A DNA stretch of 64,000 nt from Volutella citrinella (taxonomy: Eukaryota > Ascomycota > Sordariomycetes > Hypocreales > Nectriaceae): the NCBI GenBank assembly GCA_034401135.1, contig JAWZSP010000009.1, positions 682,001 through 746,000 of the forward strand, given 5' to 3'. Below, piece by piece: positions 58,361-64,000 of this stretch; the stretch's first letter is position 1; every line of letters begins with the position of its first letter. The notes beneath the pieces were generated by a model. That model had not been told where the DNA came from, searched no databases, and was given only the letters and a program-made list of their open reading frames with translations. The position numbers were made by a program, and so were the translations under genes.

Positions 58361-58495
58361 CATCATGTAGACTCCCGTGTGCTCAAATGTACTCGGCTTG
58401 ACCAGGGGGCATGTGACGAGAATGCGGCAGAGGGAAACAGGGCCTTACAAGTACTCTAATGATTGTGCTCTAATTTATTGTATATGCAACTTCGC
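58361..58495. repeat. copy A of a duplicated non-coding segment (see 61091)
   Basis: Shared blocks with 61091-61251 in the same order: tcatgtagac, ccagggggcat, gaaacaggg, and tctaatttattg/tataatttattg followed by gcaacttcgc. It lies just after the M20 gene. Confidence 0.6.
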
Positions 58496-58991
58496 AAATG
58501 ATGAAAACCCTAGGAGATTGGTAGTCTAGAGATGGTTCTCTAGACCCCGGTCTTGGACTCACTTGGCGTATATCCCAAGTCTTGCAAGTATTAAAAAATG
58601 CCCTACTTGAAATTAGTTACGAGACTCACTAGTACAAGGCGTAAGTGTTGCTATATTTTACACCTCTCTCCTGTTCCTCATTTGTGTAGCAGACTCAAGC
58701 TGGGAAAACATGTAAAGAGTACAATGAATTCGATTAAAGAGAGTGGTCTATAACATAACTATGCCCTTCGAACAGCAGAAGCAATAAATCTTGTCCAATA
58801 TCATAACAACCATTTCGATATCTTATCTTTCGTATAACACCTCCACAAATACAACCAAACAGAACCAAACAGAAAGAAACGTTCTAAAACATAACCCGAT
58901 CCCTCCTTGTGTTGCAATATCTGTCCAATGCTAGAACAGACTGTATTATTGATTGGCTCAGTAAGTTCGCAAATGTTTGTTCATCTGCTAA
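58496..58991. other. AT-rich intergenic region
   Basis: No gene; AT-rich spacer and 3' flank of the peptide precursor gene. Confidence 0.5.
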
Positions 58992-59660
58992 TTACTGAGG
59001 GCACTGTTCGTTGACCTTGTCGGGGTCGGCACAGTGGAAGAGCGCATTAGGGCAGCAGACCTTGCCGACAGGGCAGAAGAAAGAGTCTCCACACTTGGGG
59101 CCAAAGGTGGGCATGGACGGGGGTGCAGCAGTAGTGGCCGTGGGTTCCTGGCGGCGCTGAAGAGCTTGAACAGGTGGGCACTGTTCGTTGACCTTGTCGG
59201 GGTCGGCACAGTGGAAGAGCGCATTAGGGCAGCAGACCTTGCCGACAGGGCAGAAGAAAGAGTCTCCACACTTGGGACCAAAGGTGGGCATGGACGGGGG
59301 TGCAGCAGTAGTGGCCGTGGGTTCCTGGCGGCGCTGAAGAGCTTGAACAGGTGGGCATACAGCAAAGCACCCAATCTCAGCGACTCCGTTGACAATGACT
59401 TCGCAGCACTTGGATTTATCGGCGGGGCAGACTTGGTCGCCGCACTTGTTGGGGTAGGGTTGCTCGCGGCGCTGAAGAGCTTGAACAGGTGGGCATACAG
59501 CAAAGCACCCAATCTCAGCGACTCCGTTGACAATGACTTCGCAGCACTTGGATTTATCGGCGGGGCAGACTTGGTCGCCGCACTTGTTGGGGTATGTCTG
59601 GGGAAGGGCGTTGACAGCGGCGCTAAGAGCGAAGGCGATGGCGGCGTAGTTGAAGATCAT
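58992..59660 (-). CDS. secreted precursor of four six-Cys modules separated by RR (kexin-type) sites
   Basis: One exon encodes 222 residues. The signal peptide is about 1-18. Two A modules (Cys27-56 and Cys73-102) have the spacing C-x4-C-x6-CC-x11-C-x3-C. Two B modules (Cys131-161 and Cys190-220) have C-x5-C-x5-CC-x6-C-x9-C. Both give the C-C-CC-C-C order of inhibitor-cystine-knot folds. After modules A1, A2 and B1 the same linker PPVQALQRR occurs (RR at 64-65, 110-111 and 169-170), a typical Kex2 cleavage site, so the precursor probably yields four small disulfide peptides. The A repeats are 46 residues apart (138 bp) and the B repeats 59 residues apart (177 bp), nearly identical at DNA level. 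Peptide activity is unknown; a host-interacting or antimicrobial role would be a guess. Confidence 0.88.
   Translation of the reverse strand: MIFNYAAIAFALSAAVNALPQTYPNKCGDQVCPADKSKCCEVIVNGVAEIGCFAVCPPVQALQRREQPYPNKCGDQVCPADKSKCCEVIVNGVAEIGCFAVCPPVQALQRRQEPTATTAAPPSMPTFGPKCGDSFFCPVGKVCCPNALFHCADPDKVNEQCPPVQALQRRQEPTATTAAPPSMPTFGPKCGDSFFCPVGKVCCPNALFHCADPDKVNEQCPQ
59004..59352. repeat. direct DNA repeat encoding the two B modules (177-bp period)
   Basis: The unit beginning gcactgttcgttgacc recurs at 59001 and 59178, with only isolated changes (gggaccaaag for ggggccaaag). Confidence 0.85.
59353..59600. repeat. direct DNA repeat encoding the two A modules (138-bp period)
   Basis: The unit beginning gggcatacagcaaagc recurs at 59353 and 59491 and is nearly identical through the Cys-rich part. 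Confidence 0.85.
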
Positions 59661-59802
59661 GTTGAAGAGTGTTGTAATGTGGTTGTAGAGGCGTTGATGT
59701 GATTGGAAAGTAGGAAGGTGTGATAGTGATGTGTTTGACTGTTGTGCTGATGTTGTTGTGAGCTGTTGAGTTAATCCATTCGGTGCCGGGCATTGACTTG
59801 CA

Positions 59803-59808
59803 TTTATA
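59803..59808 (-). promoter_or_regulatory. TATA box of the peptide precursor gene
   Basis: TATAAA on the minus strand, about 145 bp upstream of the ATG at 59660. Confidence 0.4.
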
Positions 59809-61090
59809 GACGAGAACAGCCGTATTGAGGCTACAGAGGACCCTAATGATGACGATGATTGAAGTTCTGCGAATAGAACAAAGCGGTGTCAGCCGGATAT
59901 GCCGCGCCGCTGAAAGGCCCGAATATCACGCCCCTCGGAATACACGAGATGGGGAATCATCATAATGAGAGCCCAGCTTGGCTATGAAACGGTTCTCCGA
60001 GGAATAATTTTTTAATGCCACTACTACCGGCTCTTGCTGATAGAATTGCTCTACACCGGAGATAGCTATCAGCTTCTGATGTCATATTGGCTAGTAAGCT
60101 CTATTTGGTGGCGGGTATCACGTTACTACTCCACACGGCATCGCCGGCTGCCCCCCTCTCCCTTGGCTTAGTCAAGCCCCCGGGTAGCCCCTGACGTGAG
60201 AGAACTGTCTAATTTCCCAATTCAACTGGCTCTAGTTCATGTTACACGAGCCAAGGGACTCGCTCAACGTTGGCAAGATCCAGGAATCGTATTGTTTGTG
60301 TTGTAGTTATGATGTTCTGAGGCTTTGACTGCAATGCGGATGAACTCATTCGACCTTTTCCAGGCTCCGCCGATGGAGAAAATTTATTAGCACCACAGTT
60401 CTGATTTAGCATGACAAATGTTATACATATTGCTGTAATAATGTATTACACGATTGATGCGGTTCCAATAAGCCTAGAATATCATATTACTGAGGTGATA
60501 AATCGATACTGCCGGTAGTGGGAGGACGGCCACCAACCCCAAGTACGAGTAGGCCATCGAGCGGTGGCGCTAACCCGGGGTTTGCATTACTTCATGATTG
60601 GCTCTTTTTCAAACGGTTGTTAGCTGCAACGTTTCCTTGGCATTCTACCGAGCCGCAGATGGCTTTCACACGGCACCGCGGGCGCGAACCTGTACCTATT
60701 TTCGGTGTCTAGTCAATGTCGGCTGGTGGTGTCACGAACTTCTAGTACGCCCCACACCCCAGAATCGGCCCTTCCGATCAGCCCCACATCCTCGGCCCTT
60801 CCGGTAAGCCCCAGAATCGGCCCACCATTTTTCCTGCCAACATCTCAAACTCAAAATTACGATGTAGACCGCACGTTCTCGCACATCTTTGAAGCTATCG
60901 TGATATTTTTACATTTTTGAAATCACTCTGCGTAATTGGGCCGAGGAAGATATCCAAAATGCCCTACATGGCGTTGCTTGCGGTATGCCCGTGCGCGCAC
61001 CTGTTGGCAAGTGTGGTGGCATTCCACTTACGACCCTTCGAGCCCGGATCAACGGCACCCAGAGCAACATACTCGCTTTTTTCTATCATG
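59809..61090. other. intergenic region, no gene seen
   Basis: AT-rich in part. At about 60758-60824 there are three imperfect units of ccccaga/catc...tcggccc-ttccg type (about 25-28 bp). No coding signal. Confidence 0.45.
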
Positions 61091-61251
61091 TATCATGTAG
61101 ACCCGCGTACGCTTAACGTTCCTTGGCTTGGCCAGGGGGGCATTTCAACGATGTGGTAGAGGATGCTGACACCATCCGGATTCCACCCGAAACAGGGGCC
61201 TACAAGTATTCTGATGATAGCTCTATAATTTATTGCATTGCAACTTCGCTC
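61091..61251. repeat. copy B of a duplicated non-coding segment (see 58361)
   Basis: Same block order as 58361-58495, with about 30 extra bases in the middle. It lies just beyond the stop of the Sde182-like gene, in direct orientation to copy A. Confidence 0.6.
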
Positions 61252-61293
61252 GTCTAGTTCCCTTGTTCTACTGTCTATTTGAGCGACCACCAA

Positions 61294-62805
61294 CTATCGA
61301 ACATGATGTCCCAATGCCTCTGTAACTGTAGCAAAGACCTTGCCCGAACCTCCACGGAGTTCTCGGTTGGTGATCTGCAGCACGACTCGCTTATACGTGA
61401 CAAGAGCCGGCGTACCGTTGTCCTTGACCTCGAGAATGAGGTGAAGAACTTGACCTTTCTCGACAGCCTGACCCGTGACCACGTTGACTGCGCATTCTTT
61501 AGGCGGCGGCAGCTTGAACTGCACAACAGAGTTTTTGGGCGAATCTTGTTTTTCGAGAGTCTCAAACTCGATTTCCACCACCTTGGGCCAGTGGATTGCC
61601 GACTGTGAAGAGGTGGGCTCCTTGTACTGGAACCATCGGAAAGTCAGGTCATCGCCGTCCGGGTCGTATGACTTGGATGCATCGAGAACCACCGTCGTGT
61701 CGGCCTCGGCTTCGATGCAGTGCGGCTCAGGTCCGGGTGTGCTCTCATTGACGATGGCTACGGGATGGTGATTTGCTTTAGATGCGTCGCTATGGAGTGT
61801 CCACTGGATACGTGCGGCGAAGTCGTTCTGATAGGCATCCCTCCAGCGCCAAATTGATGCCTTGTTGGAGGAGATGGGCTTGCCGTTCGCCCCAATGACG
61901 AAATCCCGGACGTCTGCGTAGTGCTTGACGAATCCCGATGGGTCTACCAGCGAGTATCGCCCTCCCCAGCTACCCCAGTGCGGGTTCTCGGACACACCCA
62001 ACCCGTTCTGGATGAGATAGAGAAACGTGGGACTGTCGCCCTCCATCACGAAGGCGTAGTCCGGGTACTCGGCACCCAGAGGGCCTAGCTGAATGTTTTC
62101 CGTAAGCCAATCCTGCTTGACCTTTGTTGGGTCTGGGCCGCCCGCGTCCATGGACGGGAACAGGGTGTCGCCCGAGATGCCGGTCCAAGCCGCCAGGGAG
62201 TACTCGTTCCAGCCGTGCAGCGAAGCGATGTAAAAAATATCGGGCCAGGTTACCCGGATCCAAATGGCAGAGTCGTCCTGGTCGCTGATGGCGTAAATGC
62301 GCAACTTGGCACGGAGGCGTGCAGCTTCGGATTCCGATCGAGTACGGTGAACATGCTGCAGGGCCTGGGCTATGACATTGGCACCTCCCCAGCCGAGCAC
62401 CCAGAGAGGGTCTTCTGAATCATCCAGAGCCTTAATTAGCAGCTCAGCACCTGAACTAAGCGGCACGCCGTCTGCCAGTGCCTCCTTGCCGTAGAGCGGA
62501 GGGCCTGATTTGATAAGCGATAGAAGATGATCGCACGACGGGTACTGGTTGTCGGCGTGCACGTTGGCGTTCAGGTTGTCGACGACCTTGCCATAGGCCT
62601 TGACGATTCGCTCCATGTCTTCAGGGTGGACATTACCCCTCATCCACGTTGATGTGACGGCGACAAGGCCCTTGATGTCGAATTCGTTGCCATAGAGAAG
62701 GAATCTGCAGAGCGACTCCGCATCGTCGGGCTCGTTGGATATGTCGGAAGTCACAAACACGCGCGGCTTCGAGGTGCACTTGCGGAGTGTCTCCTGGCGA
62801 GCCAT
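61294..62805 (-). CDS. Sde182/DUF1593-like protein (nucleoside-hydrolase-fold, cellulose-binding annotated family)
   Basis: A single exon encodes 503 residues. The N-terminal domain (about 14-330) starts RVFVTSDISNEPDDAES, the calcium-site-like motif of nucleoside-hydrolase-fold DUF1593 proteins, followed by GLVAVTSTW and LWVLGWGGANVIAQAL. The C-terminal domain (about 365-503) is an Ig-like beta-sandwich with VVLDASKSYDPDGDDLTFRW, typical of the Sde182 family first noted in the bacterium Saccharophagus. No signal peptide is visible in this fungal copy. Members are annotated as cellulose-binding or nucleoside-hydrolase-like; a precise substrate is not established, and a wall-saccharide role is plausible. 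Confidence 0.88.
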   Translation of the reverse strand: MARQETLRKCTSKPRVFVTSDISNEPDDAESLCRFLLYGNEFDIKGLVAVTSTWMRGNVHPEDMERIVKAYGKVVDNLNANVHADNQYPSCDHLLSLIKSGPPLYGKEALADGVPLSSGAELLIKALDDSEDPLWVLGWGGANVIAQALQHVHRTRSESEAARLRAKLRIYAISDQDDSAIWIRVTWPDIFYIASLHGWNEYSLAAWTGISGDTLFPSMDAGGPDPTKVKQDWLTENIQLGPLGAEYPDYAFVMEGDSPTFLYLIQNGLGVSENPHWGSWGGRYSLVDPSGFVKHYADVRDFVIGANGKPISSNKASIWRWRDAYQNDFAARIQWTLHSDASKANHHPVAIVNESTPGPEPHCIEAEADTTVVLDASKSYDPDGDDLTFRWFQYKEPTSSQSAIHWPKVVEIEFETLEKQDSPKNSVVQFKLPPPKECAVNVVTGQAVEKGQVLHLILEVKDNGTPALVTYKRVVLQITNRELRGGSGKVFATVTEALGHHVR

Positions 62806-63924
62806 GATGGCGTATGTTTATGGTAGCGAGGGATTTGCAAGGGGATCAAGTGCTTCTCGCTACAATGACAGTGCGTGAAGTGGAAGAGTTATATTTCTAG
62901 AGTGGCGTACGAATCAGGAAGGACGGAACGCCGCTACTGGGTTGATCCACTTGGAGGGGCCTGACCAGTAATGACAGGACCCGAAGCTCCGTTTTTGGCC
63001 TTGACTCGGGGCATTTTGTTGCTGGGTTTGACATGAGGGCGGTAAAAACTACCAAATCGGCCACCTCGGATGCATCCCCAGCAGAACTCTCGGATCAAAA
63101 TCCGGGGACCCCTCACATTTCGGGAGGTGGAGGTGGAGACCCAAAGCGTCCGTAGAACATACGATGATGCTGGTAAAGGATCTTGTCCAGTCGGATGAGA
63201 ATTGCTCGCCTAGATCTTACGTGTAAGACATCTTTCTCCATTACACAACTACGCACTCACTCCAAGCTCCAACATCTGCTTCTGCCATAATTCGCCAATT
63301 TATGCCACTCTGGATATCTTTCGCAAGCCCGCGACCGCCCCGATTCGCATTCTCTTGGCGACCAGCCTCTGCCTATCCACGCCACACCAACCCACCAAGG
63401 CTCTCCTACCTACCAAGAAACTTTCAGCTCGCCAATATATTTGCCATGATCTCGTCAAGCGCTCAAAGGCCTTCTCGGCCGCATGACACCTGAGGACAGA
63501 TTGCGCTGTGGACCATGACATGGTGCATAAATGATGCTGAGCTTCTTGGGCCGATCGCGGCCGCATAATCGCCAACAGCTCCAGGCTTTGGTTGGTGCCG
63601 TCAAATGGTCCATGCCTTTGGAGGCAGGAGGGGCTCTGTGCCTTGACTCCAAAGGAAAAGGCTGGTGACATTTTTTTGCCTCTTGGCCCGCGACAGCGCG
63701 TCATTAGCCTTTGGAGGAAATCAATCTCCACGGCTTACCCCGCGATGAGCGAGTCCATGACCAACACCCGGCCCGGTCAGCGCCCTATTCTTACACGGGC
63801 GTATTTGAGGAGAAACGACAGGGCGCAAAAATTCCTGCATCTTCTCATCTTCGTTCTCGCCAGTTCTCAAGGAGTGGTGACGAACTAAGCATCTACCTGG
63901 GTCTCAAAAAGCAGTACTTTGACA
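62806..63924. other. intergenic region, no gene seen
   Basis: About 1.1 kb; short frames on both strands lack motifs or splice support. The right end is the promoter of the gene that starts at 63925. Confidence 0.45.
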
Positions 63925-64000
63925 ATGTCGCCGACAATCCCTCACCCGTTCGACGCTCTTGGGCCCGAGGAAATCTCTCGGGTGTGTCTCCCCCCCCCCC
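63925..64000 (+). CDS. probable copper amine oxidase, first exon only (3' end cut by the window)
   Basis: An ATG at 63925 opens MSPTIPHPFDALGPEEISR, then a gtgtgt donor at 63982. HPFD-x-L-x-x-EEI is the start of fungal peroxisomal and cytosolic copper amine oxidases, which oxidise primary amines. Only 19 residues are visible, so the call rests on that short motif. The intron start runs into a poly-C tract at the window end. Confidence 0.45.
   Translation, partial: MSPTIPHPFDALGPEEISRVCLPPP

Noticed and set aside
59034..59702. 222-codon frame opposite the peptide precursor
   Set aside because: It mirrors the repeat structure of the Cys-rich gene; no signal peptide or motif, and the precursor strand explains the conservation.

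Overview
The window is nuclear DNA of a filamentous ascomycete, most likely a Sordariomycete. The genes carry short introns (about 42-96 nt) with GT-AG ends and ctaac/ctgac branch sites. There are three Zn2Cys6 regulators with fungal transcription-factor domains, a heterokaryon-incompatibility (HET) gene, plant-wall pectinases, kexin-type secreted proteins and a mitochondrial complex I subunit. No prokaryotic operon, rRNA, CRISPR array or convincing tRNA was seen. The first and last genes are cut by the window edges.

Layout. 0-6 kb: an unknown gene (5' cut), then a stand-alone histidinol-dehydrogenase-family enzyme divergent from a Zn2Cys6 regulator, with two CGG-N2-CCG palindromes between them. 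5.9-7.4 kb: a secreted zinc metalloprotease gene broken by one in-frame TAG. 9-12.5 kb: an NAD(P)-dependent reductase facing an alcohol-oxidase-like GMC flavoenzyme. 14.3-18.6 kb: a multi-domain pectate lyase facing a pectin methylesterase, a plausible pectin-degrading pair. 19-31 kb: a single-span membrane protein, a 984-residue PAN/Apple-repeat secreted protein and a 949-residue secreted protein built from about 14 Cys-rich repeats. 31-42.6 kb: MFS sugar-type transporter, bacterial-type arylsulfatase (divergent pair), a second Zn2Cys6 regulator, a tail-anchored fatty aldehyde dehydrogenase and a sulfotransferase-like protein. Together these suggest handling of sulfate esters, which is inference.

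40-48 kb is a decayed accessory zone: two coiled-coil genes with similar design (one frameshifted), a Ty3/gypsy RNase H relic, a six-unit 16-bp minisatellite, and a frameshifted Cys-rich gene with a partial duplicate. 48-58.3 kb: a GFA-family gene with a GC-AG intron, a HET-domain gene, the complex I PSST subunit divergent from a regulator that carries two C2H2/C2HC fingers plus a Zn2Cys6 cluster, and an M20 amidohydrolase. 59-59.7 kb encodes a small precursor of four six-Cys modules joined by identical linkers ending in RR, the best candidate for an undescribed secreted-peptide system. 61.3-62.8 kb encodes a Sde182/DUF1593-like glycosidase-fold protein, and the window ends in the first exon of a probable copper amine oxidase.

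Exon boundaries were inferred by hand from splice signals, reading-frame phase and family motifs. Family names come from motif recognition; no database search was possible.
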